Shown: positions 8,743 to 16,943 of the stretch, in pieces
Layout of the letters: each line of letters begins with the position of its first letter
Numbering within the stretch: position 1 is the first letter of the stretch
Source of the DNA: Jimgerdemannia flammicorona
Taxonomy: Eukaryota; Mucoromycota; Endogonomycetes; Endogonales; Endogonaceae
Direction: 5' to 3'
Assembly (NCBI GenBank): GCA_003990745.1
Contig: RBNI01001380.1
Location: 1-22,716, forward strand
Length of the DNA stretch: 22,716 nucleotides
Made by a program: the position numbers and the translations under genes
The notes under the pieces: model-generated
The model's database searches: none
Told to the model about the DNA's origin: nothing
Seen by the model: the letters and a program-made list of their open reading frames with translations, nothing else

Positions 8743-8797
8743 AACTACACCAACCCCCAATCTTGTAATTTGCCTCCATTGAGCTGGGCACATTACA

Positions 8798-9110
8798 GTA
8801 TCTCAACCTTTATGAAGACTGCTTGGGAAATTTTCTCTTCTCTATAGATTCAGATCTATTCAGTACTACTATTCTTCAAGATAATCTTGATTTTCTCTAT
8901 ATATCTAGGATCTATTATTCTGCCTTCTATAGTGACTTCTTATTTTGCAAGTTCAGATCTTGAGGTCAATTAGATGTAAGTTCCTTTAAGTGGCTATATA
9001 GTAAGTTCTGTATCAAGAAGTACTATACTTTCAGAATTAATAGTTTTATCTTAGAGGCTATAAAGATCATAGTCTATATCTTTCTTATAGGCTTTTGTTG
9101 GGAGTCTGAC
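8798..9110 (-). pseudogene. Element D dUTPase, motifs 1-4
   Basis: dUTPase hydrolyses dUTP to dUMP and keeps uracil out of DNA; some retroviruses and LTR elements carry it in Pol. On the minus strand the frame shows motif 1 DYDLYS (about 9070), then GTYIQLTSRSELAK (motif 2, RSELA at 8943-8960, family RSGLA), EGRIIDPRY...IKIILKN (motif 3, catalytic Asp retained at 8910-8912), and EEKISQAVF (motif 4, 8823-8840, family GDRIAQ). Several invariant Gly codons read Glu or Asp, each one G-to-A step. Stops are TAG/TAA/TGA replacements. Motif 5 lies across the LTR-like insertion at 7062-7079. Confidence 0.82.
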
Positions 9111-10369
9111 TTTAGGGTATAGTAAGACATACTATATAATATTCTTGCTGAGAGTAGGTTATTCTTAAGCTGAGACTCCTATAGTTATAAGTCTCTATAC
9201 TCTAATATTAAGATACAACTATCTAACTCCAGTGAAGAGATCTTAAAGATAGTTAATTTCTCTTCTTTCAGTAGAGTTTAGGAGTTGATAGTATTCTTTG
9301 TCTATTCTTGGTAAGTTGTTTATCTAATGAGAGCTAGGATATTATGGTTATAGATCTTGAGGATCCTTTTTGTAGATTTCTTAGCTTATTTTTATTAAAT
9401 CCTAGTTTTGTTATCTTCTCTCTTTGATATGTATATTATGATATCTTAACTGAGATGTATCTTCTCATGCTGACAAATTCAGTAGTTTGAATGTTTTCTA
9501 TAATAATAGTATCTCATTATATAGAAGTACTATTTTTAGTTTTCAACTTCTTACTATCTTGGAAATCAGTAACTCTCCCTATTATAGATAGGGAGAAGAG
9601 TGGCTGAGGGCTTTACTTCTGTATAGATGAAGTAGTCTCTTCTACAAAATCATTTTGCCAGTATTGTAGTTATTTCTTGAAATATAGTTATCTATATAAT
9701 AATTACTAGAGATACTAGTTCAGAGTGTCTTTGTCTTTCTTATTAATTCAATAGGTGATATTGATAGCAATAGTTTTGAAGAGAGTAGAAGACTATTTGA
9801 TACTAGTATATATCTTTTTAGCTGAAAGGCTCTTTTCTGAGATATTTCTTGTCTTAGAGTAATGTCAACTATATTTGGTCCTTCTTTAGTATTTTAGAGA
9901 TTATTATCTTCTGGTGGTATCTAGTGAGAGTTATTTTAGAAGATTAGCTCAGAGAGTTCTTCTGGTTTAGAAACTTCTTTGTTAGTTATTTCTTATTCCC
10001 AAATTACTTATACTTCTGTGGCTTCAGTTGTAGGTATCTTTTATAAGTAATTATATTTCTTATTCCTTCTTCTATATACAGAGTATATTGTATTAGAAGA
10101 GTTTCTTATCTCAATGATCTTAGAGTAGTGTTCAGGATATTTATATCTTTTAAGATAAGTGGGACATACTTTGGCTTATTCTGCAATAATTCTAATTATA
10201 ATAGTGATAGTATCTTATACCTATATATTATCTTCTGATCTGATATTTACTAGATTGATTATGGGTAAAGCCTAGAGTCATTTTTATCTTCAGATTTATC
10301 CTCTTTCTCTATAGTAGATTCTTCACTACTGATATATTTTTCCTAAATAGTAACCTTCTTCTTTTTCTT
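9111..10369 (-). pseudogene. Element D region between protease and dUTPase, unassigned
   Basis: The minus strand can be read as a degraded coding stretch of about 400 codons. It opens with a Lys/Glu/Ser-rich linker just after the protease, changes frame near 10260-10310, and then keeps the dUTPase frame to 9111. Most stops would be Gln or Trp codons before C-to-T or G-to-A change. I looked for RT motifs (an FADD/YxDD box, PFGL) and found none. A segment near 9640-9670 (NTGKM) faintly recalls a zinc knuckle but lacks the ligands. Confidence 0.4.
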
Positions 10370-11480
10370 AGATTACTCATAGCTAGTTATCTTGATTTGA
10401 TATTTCTTTTCTCTGTAGTCAAATTTGAGTATCTATTGGCTGATATTAATAATTGTATTCATTTTCTTCATCTAGTTGATATCAAAGATTATACTATATA
10501 TAATAGTTTTAACAATATGAGCCTTTGGAATAGAGAATTGGATTTATCCAAGAGTGATAGTAATGTTTCATACTTCTCCAAGAGATTGAGTTCAGGTTCT
10601 ATCTACTACTATGATATTGAGGTTAAATAATCTATCAATGGGTCACTAAAGGGTGTCTAGAAATCTTTTGATAATAATACAGATAGCTATTTCTATATTG
10701 ATGAGGATTTTTGTCTTCTGTCCTCCAATATCTCTATGCAGATATATATTGATATATTATTCAGCAGTCTGGATAGTAACTGGTATAGGTTCTAATTGTG
10801 TAATTGGGACTCAGCTAGTACTAGACCTAATAGTTCTCAATAGTTTATTTTAAACTTCAGCAAGTATCAGTTATAAGAACTATAGGAGAGAGACTTCTAT
10901 CTTGGCTTCTTGAATCTTTTGCCAAGCTTTATTATAGATATCTCAGGGTATAGTCTTTGGGATATATTTCTTTTTAATTTTCAAGATTATTAACTCTTAT
11001 TCTTCTTACTCTATCTCTCTATCTTTAGGTAAAAGATTTTCTTTATAAGTTATAGTTTTGAGACAAAAGGTGAAGAAGACTAGAAAGGTATTTCAATCTG
11101 ATCCTCCTTATCTTTTCTATCTTCCTCCTGAATAGTTCTTCTGTCTACTCTTATAGATGACCTTATTGATCTTTCTCTTTTCTCAGTAGAATAGATTGTT
11201 TTCTTAGAGATAATTTTAGTTGAATATAGGTCTAGATCACTGTAGTCTTTATTATTATATTCTTTAAAATCTTCTACAGAGTGAGCTTCAGTCTTCTTAT
11301 ACTAGATTGTACTCTTTTGATTTGGTAGTTCTGAGTTCTTTCAGTCACTTCTTCTATTATATAGTATCTAAACTATCTAAAGTAGAAGTATTGAACTTAG
11401 ACTCTGGTATCTTTTTTCTTCTTATAACTGATAGCTTCTGTTATCTCTAAGTAGATAGTCTTAGTTTCTTTATAATATAT
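10370..11480 (-). pseudogene. Element D pre-protease region and aspartic protease
   Basis: Read on the minus strand, the frame gives a helical pre-protease segment (AWQKIQEAKIEVSLL near 10900-10960) like the one before Ty3-type proteases. Then comes a retropepsin-like stretch: KILINIE, IIVVDRTWTQSLGEVW (one TGA read as Trp twice), ITITLG, YSIIFDIN, and FDYREKKYQIKI. The catalytic DTG reads NIE (Asn at 10697-10699), all single C/T or G/A steps. Element E shows the same arrangement with NTG. The part above 11000 is lysine/glutamate-rich and unassigned. A retropepsin would process the Gag-Pol polyprotein; this one is dead. Confidence 0.7.
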
Positions 11481-11639
11481 TGTGATGTATACAACTGATA
11501 AAATTGAAATAAGAAAGCAATGATGATAGATCTTATGATTACCTTGATCAGATGACAACTTCAATCTTATAGTGTGATAACTAGATAATACTATCTGATG
11601 ATCCATCAAATCCATCAGGTGAACTGACCAAAAGAAGTA

Positions 11640-12560
11640 ATAATAATCTGAGCTAAAATAAAGACCATATTATTTAAAGAACCTAGACCTAGTATATCAA
11701 GAAGAATTAGAACAAATAAGAATACAATGCCTCCTTTCTACTGCTCTAACCAGACTTCCTACTATAGTACTCCTTTACTAAGTCTAAAGAGTCTTGTCCT
11801 TGAAGCCATCAAAATAGCTATCTGATATCCTGACACTACTGAGTATCTGAACTTCTATACTAAAGACCTTGGACATTTCATCAATTACTACTATATAATG
11901 ACCTAGTAGCTTAAAAACACTACTGACCAAATGACTCTCTGACATAACTATGAAATTGGACACTGCCTCTATAATAAAACCTAAGAAGACAACTAAGAAG
12001 ACCTTATTGCCAAACTATTAACCATCAACTGGCTGATCAAGAGAGCTCTTCATGTCTATCAAATCTTCTACTATATATCCTGAGCTATAGCTTACTTACA
12101 AAGTTATTGCTAGAAACATAGTCTACCTTACTACTGAAGAAGTTAATTGAGTGGAAGCTGAAGTTGCTGATTATATTGGAAGTAACCATGTTACTATAGG
12201 AAGTCAACAAACTGAATCCACTCTACCAGACTTCTATATTACCTCTCTCTGAAACAATCATCAAGACCATCTGATGAGTCTTATAGAAATATTTGAAGAA
12301 CTATCCATTACCATCAAAGTACCTGCAGGAGCTACCATGACTACCCACTACCCTATTAGTTATATATTACATCATATTGTATGATAACCAAACCAAGAAG
12401 TCCCAGAAGTTTCTATCCAAGAAGAAGAAGAACACCAAAACTCTACCATTGAAACTACTGTGGTACCTCAAGATATCCAAACTGATAAATCCTTAGAAGA
12501 AGAACAATAAAGAATCTACTAGTATTTAATCTGCATTTAAGCTATGCAAGGGTTAGAAAA
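11640..12560 (+). pseudogene. Unrecognised coding-like relic upstream of the element E promoter
   Basis: One plus-strand frame can be followed for at least 140 codons around an ATG at 11727 (MPPFYCSNQTSYYS). Later parts such as DLGHFINYYYIM and IAKLLTINWLIKRALHVYQI are interrupted by TGA, TAG and TAA where Trp or Gln would fit. A further acidic segment follows near 12420-12520. I recognise no domain. It may be part of a long LTR, a small accessory protein, or the tail of another element. I see nothing else in this stretch. Confidence 0.35.
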
Positions 12561-12710
12561 TATCATTGAAGATAAGTGGCCACTATTCTATCCCCTCACC
12601 TCTTGGTCAGCACTTCTCTTCTTTGAAGAGCAGTATAATGAAGTTATAATCCAATAAGGTGATTTGCTTGCTACTAGTAAAGGATACCATGCCTTTTAAG
12701 ATAGAGATCA

Positions 12711-12868
12711 ATATTCTTTACCAGTAGTGTGGAACAAAGGTGATTCAGCTTTACCTAATTTAGTTAGTACTACTCTCTATATAAGTGTGTTATAGTTTAG
12801 CCAAATATAGAATAGCTCCACCCCATTATCTAAATATTCTTTACCAGTAATACAGAACAAGAGTATTC
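12711..12868 (+). repeat. Direct repeat of about 36 bp, period 123
   Basis: ATATTCTTTACCAGTA starts both copies (12711-12746 and 12834-12868), and each continues with GAACAA after a few differences, largely G/A and C/T. It lies upstream of the TATA box of element E and could be a duplicated upstream element. Confidence 0.6.
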
Positions 12869-12967
12869 TAATCTTATCCTATTAGTATAGTTTTTGTTAC
12901 TAATGTACTACTATTAGCAAACCAATAGTATATCCAGACCTTGCCACTAAGGTATAGTAGAAATATG

Positions 12968-12999
12968 TATAAATACCCCTAAAGATAAGAGTGAATAAA
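12968..12999 (+). promoter_or_regulatory. TATA box and AATAAA of element E LTR
   Basis: TATAAATA (12968-12975) is followed by AATAAA (12994-12999). Spacing and surrounding bases match the pair in the LTR-like insertion at 7412-7443, supporting the plus orientation of E. Confidence 0.6.
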
Positions 13000-13595
13000 A
13001 CTCAGTCAGTTGAAGTTTGAAGAAAAAAGAAGTTTCACAGAGAAATATACTGCCTTTAAGAGATTGGAATAATTCCAAAAAACAAGATAACTGGAGCAAT
13101 GATCACTTAAGGTTTGAGTTGAAGAATTTCTCTTACTATGGAAGACCACTATTGAAATTGGATACCAGAAACCACCACTACATATAAGACCAGAAAACAC
13201 TACTACAGTCAGTAATACCATATATAGAAATTGGAAATCAAGACCCTCAGAACTCAAGATACAAGTCAGTCAGTTAAAACTATTATGGAAACTCACCAGA
13301 AAACTTAGCCAAGGATACCAGACCAACTGCCAACCTGCCAGGAGACAAAAAGCACTACCAGGAAACTCAAGAGCTACAAAAATGATTGTCAACTGTTTTG
13401 CTATTCTGAATGTCAAGTCACATGACCAACAACTTACAACTGCAAATGAGAAATACAAATAAATTAAATAGCAGTTGAACTGAACATTGAGCCAGAACAT
13501 TATCAGGTAAAAAGATAAATAGCATATAAGATAACTAAGTAGTATATTAAGCAATGCATTCTATAAGTAAGATATATATATTACATATCACATTT

Positions 13596-13612
13596 TGGGG
13601 GCTCAACTGGGA
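13596..13612 (+). other. Primer binding site, proline-tRNA-like
   Basis: TGGGGGCTCAACTGGGA follows the LTR end CACA by 3 nt. It differs at three positions from the familiar tRNA-Pro primer binding site TGGGGGCTCGTCCGGGA. Two of the differences are G-to-A or C-to-T and could come from CpG loss. It marks the start of the internal region of E. Confidence 0.6.
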
Positions 13613-13639
13613 AAGTTTTCTAAAGACTTGACCATTTGG

Positions 13640-15650
13640 CTCAAGAACTCAGCAGCTATCTATAGTAGAGAATTCAGGAGAAACTAGCCAGCAACAAGAC
13701 TAGGACCAATAACTGCTCCCCTCAGAAGAAAAAGCTCACACCTTTGTTAGGATAGCCCTCACCTTATTTAGAACCAGTAACCAGATAACTGAATCAGAAT
13801 AAAGAAGTGACTCAGACTATAGTTTAACCTCAAGAGAAAGAAGAAGACTTAGAGGACAACATGAGCCCATCCCCACTCAAAGTTCTGAACTAGAAGAAGA
13901 CTTCTCTGAAGAATACCAGACTCTAATCTACAGGAGAAATTCAGACAGAAGTAATTATATTATTACTATCATCATCCAAGCAACTCTACTGAATCAAGCA
14001 TACTTTGAAACATCCAAAGAAGAAGAAGACTACTATTTCTATCTTCCAGAACCAGAGGAAGATGAAGATTGAGGAAGCCAACCAGACCAACCAAGAGATG
14101 AATTCAACCTTTACCATTACTCAGATAGCAATATAGATCCTTGGCAAGACAAACAGAACCCAACTGCTTCACAATAGTAAGGGGTAGACAAATTAAACAT
14201 TAGCCACATCAGTCTAATCTCAGTTGTCAGAACCTCAGTCTTTTGGTCCTTTATACTCCATTACTATCCACAAGAAACAAAAAGCTCAAGCTCTCTCAGA
14301 ACCTCAGTATTTAGTGATTATTACCACTTAATCAGAGAACCACCACTATCAAGAACCTCTATACCAGCTTTAATTAGAAGGGCCAGACTCTCTACACTTT
14401 TACTAAGATACTATCCTCTGCTAGTACTATCAGTTCATCAAGTACCTCCACTATATCTTTCTCAAGTATCATTAAGAAACTTCACTTCAGAACTAGACTC
14501 AGACAGTGAAAACAAATCAGAGATGAGCTATTTTCAGAAATTCTATAGTACAGACAGTGAAGATGTTGAGGAATTCTTTGGAGAAATCAAAGTACAAACA
14601 GCTGCCAAACAATAGAATGCCCAGAGGAAGCTCAGAATTATATAATCACTCCTGAGAGGTCCTGCCCTACAGAAGTACAACTAAGAAAGGCAAATTAGAG
14701 GAGAAATCCATATAATAGAATAAGCCAACAATCTTCAAACAAATGGAGATCATGCAGACAGATATAATATCTATAAGATCTGGTTCCACACTCACTTCAA
14801 TGGCCTTGAGCATTAACAAGAAGCATAAGAAGCTTTGATCTATATGAGCTAAGCTACCAATAAAATCTCTAAGACTTTCTACTATTAGATCTAAGCCTAG
14901 ATAATTAAGACAAACTTGAAACCTACAGTTCTGGCCTCAACCATCTTCCTTAATAGAATATTTTCAGAGCTTCAGAGACAAGCTATCAGAATGGATTATT
15001 AAAGCATTGAACAATAAGTTGCTGGAGTACAAGGATGCTAGGAAGTAGACTATAGATTCTCCTAGTAAATTTAAGAATATTGAGAACTAGCTCAAGCTGA
15101 AATTTCAAGGATTTATAGAATGACTCCAGAATAAGAGAATGTCTTTCTAAGAGTATAGTTGGCCAACTATGAGACTATACCCTCACCCTCAATTCCAGCC
15201 CAGTATAGATAGTAACAGCAGCAGCCCCTACCAAGAGTCCAAGAAGACCCTATAACAATACTCACCAAGCAAATGAAGGATTTGGCCATTGTAGTTACTC
15301 AGCTAAAGAACTGAGAAGGAAAACAGCAAGTTTATTATTATGATAGTAGACCAGACTACTGATAGTAAGACAACAGAAGTTCCACTCAGGCCCTGCTAGT
15401 TATAACTACAGACTTATCAATAACAAGTACATATGTACCAATATGTTTCAACTGTAGAGATCAAGGCCATATTCAGAGATTCTAACTAAAGAAATAACCC
15501 CCACCCAATGAGTGAAATGTCAACCTCATTCAAATAGATGAAGAAATTTAAGAAATAGAGGAGAAAGCTGCCTAATTATATAGTTAAGAGGATATCTACT
15601 ATGAAGCCTTCTCTTTCAAAGTGACTTAGAATACTACCCCCACACAGACC
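13640..15650 (+). pseudogene. Element E Gag with CCHC knuckle
   Basis: The frame of codon 13803 reads through to the protease. It has an acidic N-terminal region (SELEEDFSEEYQTLIYR), a capsid-like middle from about 14570 (FFGEIKVQTAAKQ, DRYNIYKIWFHTHFNG, RIYRMTPE), and the knuckle CFNCRDQGHIQRF at 15444-15482. The fourth knuckle ligand position is TAA (15483-15485). Dozens of TAG/TAA and a few TGA stops fall where Gln or Trp is expected, with no indel needed. Gag would form the particle and bind RNA. The start codon is not identified. Confidence 0.72.
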
Positions 15651-16600
15651 AGAGAATGAGAAAGACCTCCTAGGACCCCTCCTCCACTATTACTACCAGT
15701 GACAGTATTTACAGACAAGCACCCAAGACATAGCCACTCTTTCTCAGATACTTTCTAGGAAAATGACAAGCATGTCAGAAGAGATACCCCTGAACTGAAG
15801 GCTGGGCCTTCAAGGATATCAAGAAGTACTTTCTTGCCTAACCTTGAAGAAGATGAGTATATGAGTATAGAATCTTTAGCTGATGAAATGTCTAACAGAA
15901 ATGAGAAGACTTACTATAAGAGACCTAGATATCAAAGAAATAATAGACCCCATGAAGCAGTATCCCTTTGGAAACATATCTGCACACAGAATACAGGCCT
16001 TATATTTGAACAAGTTCTCAAGAATATATCAGAAGTTAGGTGAAAATTCCTAAAGGAAGTTAAAGAAGATACTAAGAGAATTTCTGTTCAAGGACCACAT
16101 ATACTAGAGCCTAGCACTATCCATGTAGTCTACAAAAACCAGTACCAAGAACATCAATCTACAAGACTTACCAATAGAAAAGCATATAGTGAAAATGTCA
16201 GAATCCTTATCAATACTGGAGCAGCAGTTTACATTATTACTCAGCAAATGCTAAAGAGGATTGGATAAGAAATTGATGAAGGAACTAAAGCAAGAATCAT
16301 TATAGCAGATGGATTAGCATCTACCCCCCTTAGACTAGTCAGAGATATACCTATTCAAGTTGGAAAAGTTTACCTCAATATACTATAAGCCATAGTAACC
16401 CCAGCAATCTCTTATAACCTAATCTTAAGAACTGATTGATTATACTGAGTTAGAGCCAATGTAGACATCAAGAAATAGCTCCTAGTCTTCAGCTTCTATG
16501 AACAGAAGTACAAGGTACCAATTAAATTAAGAGGATCCTTAAGAAAAGCAAGTCAGATCTCTGAAATAGAATAGTAAGAATATGGAGATATATCTATCTC
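15651..16600 (+). pseudogene. Element E pre-protease segment and aspartic protease
   Basis: The frame continues from Gag without a shift, so this may be a Gag-Pol fusion. A stop-free run (15834-16043) holds an acidic start and EAVSLWKHICTQNTGLIFEQ, the helical pre-protease segment. Then comes ILINTGAAVYIITQQML (active-site DTG reads NTG, Asn at 16212-16214), ARIIIADG, the flap-like region PLRLVRDIPIQVG, YNLILRTDWLYWV (TGA read as Trp twice) and FYEQKYKVPI. The Asp-to-Asn change alone would kill the enzyme. Family assignment to Ty3-type retropepsin is by pattern. Confidence 0.72.
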
Positions 16601-16864
16601 TATAGAAGATAAAAGCAAAGCCAATTTCCTACAAGAACTAGGAAGTAATTTTAATACTCCCTGAGACTCTGAAAGTAGTCAAGAAGATCCTTTTGTTGAA
16701 GTTATTGATACTGAGAATCTGGAGGAAAGTATTGAATGGAATATTAGTGAACAAGCAATACTTGAGTTTATAGGACTATCTACACAACCACTACCACCTC
16801 TGAAGGAAAACAGAATCATGTGAGCCTTCTGCTTAGGTATGTGTAAACACTATAACTGTCACAT
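16601..16864 (+). pseudogene. Element E acidic linker after the protease
   Basis: The protease frame continues through an acidic Ser/Glu/Asp-rich linker (SESSQEDPFVEVIDTENLEE) to the LINE B insertion site. Element D also has a charged linker after its protease. Whether E also carried a dUTPase is unknown because LINE B cuts it here. Confidence 0.5.
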
Positions 16865-16943
16865 CTCTTTCCAGTACCATTCAGGTTACACAATCTTTGG
16901 AGAGCACTTACAATATCGTTTTTGGAGAAAAGAGACTAACAAC
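16865..16943 (+). promoter_or_regulatory. LINE B 5' leader
   Basis: This stretch is shared with LINE C from its first base. The conserved 35-nt block is at 16876-16910. It is a candidate internal promoter by analogy with other LINEs. Confidence 0.55.

Larger units (their letters stand above)
7134..8797 (+). repeat. LTR-like insertion (solo LTR candidate), 1664 bp
   Basis: The ends are TGTAACAT and ACATTACA, so TGTAA faces TTACA as an inverted terminal repeat, the usual TG...CA of LTRs. The flanks ATAT (7130-7133) and GTAT (8798-8801) look like a 4-bp target duplication with one G/A difference; removing one copy restores the dUTPase frame. A TATA box and AATAAA give a plus orientation. The 3' half keeps about a dozen CpG, unlike the element around it, so the insertion is younger than D. 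Degenerate tandem repeats fill its second half. A short primer-binding-site-like sequence 68 bp from its right end is unexplained. Confidence 0.7.
6628..11480 (-). mobile_element. Element D: degraded LTR retroelement with dUTPase
   Basis: This AT-rich relic is coded on the minus strand and is interrupted by the LTR-like insertion at 7134-8797. In coding order from the right: a Gag/Pol linker, an aspartic protease, about 1.3 kb of unassigned sequence, a dUTPase, and about 430 nt of unassigned sequence up to the LINE C junction. Stops are mostly TAG/TAA/TGA where Gln or Trp would fit. I saw no CpG in it. No reverse transcriptase, RNase H or integrase is visible, and its own LTRs are not in the window. 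The right end is placed where strand composition flips and a TG-starting LTR candidate begins. Confidence 0.7.
11481..13592 (+). repeat. Element E 5' LTR, left boundary tentative
   Basis: The right end ATCACA at 13592 is 3 nt before the primer binding site. A matching TGTGAT start occurs at 11481, exactly where the strand bias flips from T-rich to A-rich, giving a 2.1-kb LTR. A shorter LTR from TGTTATAG at 12788 is also possible. The second LTR is not in the window, so this cannot be settled here. Confidence 0.4.
11481..16864 (+). mobile_element. Element E: degraded Ty3/Gypsy-type LTR retrotransposon, 5' part
   Basis: The layout is an LTR ending at 13592, a proline-tRNA-like primer binding site, Gag with a CCHC knuckle, and protease. 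LINE B then cuts the element at 16865, so RT, RNase H, integrase and the 3' LTR are outside the window. Gag to protease stays in one frame for about 3 kb with dozens of stops and no frameshift. I saw no CpG in the whole stretch. The left limit of the LTR is uncertain (11481 or about 12788). Confidence 0.72.

Noticed and set aside
9640..9675. Zinc-knuckle-like NTGKM segment in element D
   Set aside because: The Cys and His ligands are not readable even allowing C-to-T/G-to-A changes without extra indels.
10397..10853. Two plus-strand ORFs (77 and 66 codons)
   Set aside because: They are antisense to the protease relic of element D, whose minus-strand reading has recognisable motifs.
13006..13554. 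Two minus-strand ORFs (83 and 94 codons)
   Set aside because: They lie antisense in the LTR/leader of element E and show only low-complexity hydrophobic sequence.
13803..16864. A non-standard code with TAG/TAA as Gln and TGA as Trp, suggested by the stop pattern
   Set aside because: LINE A ORF1 is open for 639 codons and ends at a TAG, CAG/CAA/TGG remain common, TGA in the LINEs stands for Arg rather than Trp, and catalytic residues changed by the same C-to-T/G-to-A steps. Directed mutation explains all of this.
6628..16864. Mitochondrial or organellar insertion, suggested by AT richness
   Set aside because: The block carries retroelement Gag, protease and dUTPase motifs and LTR signals, and no organellar genes, tRNA or rRNA were seen.
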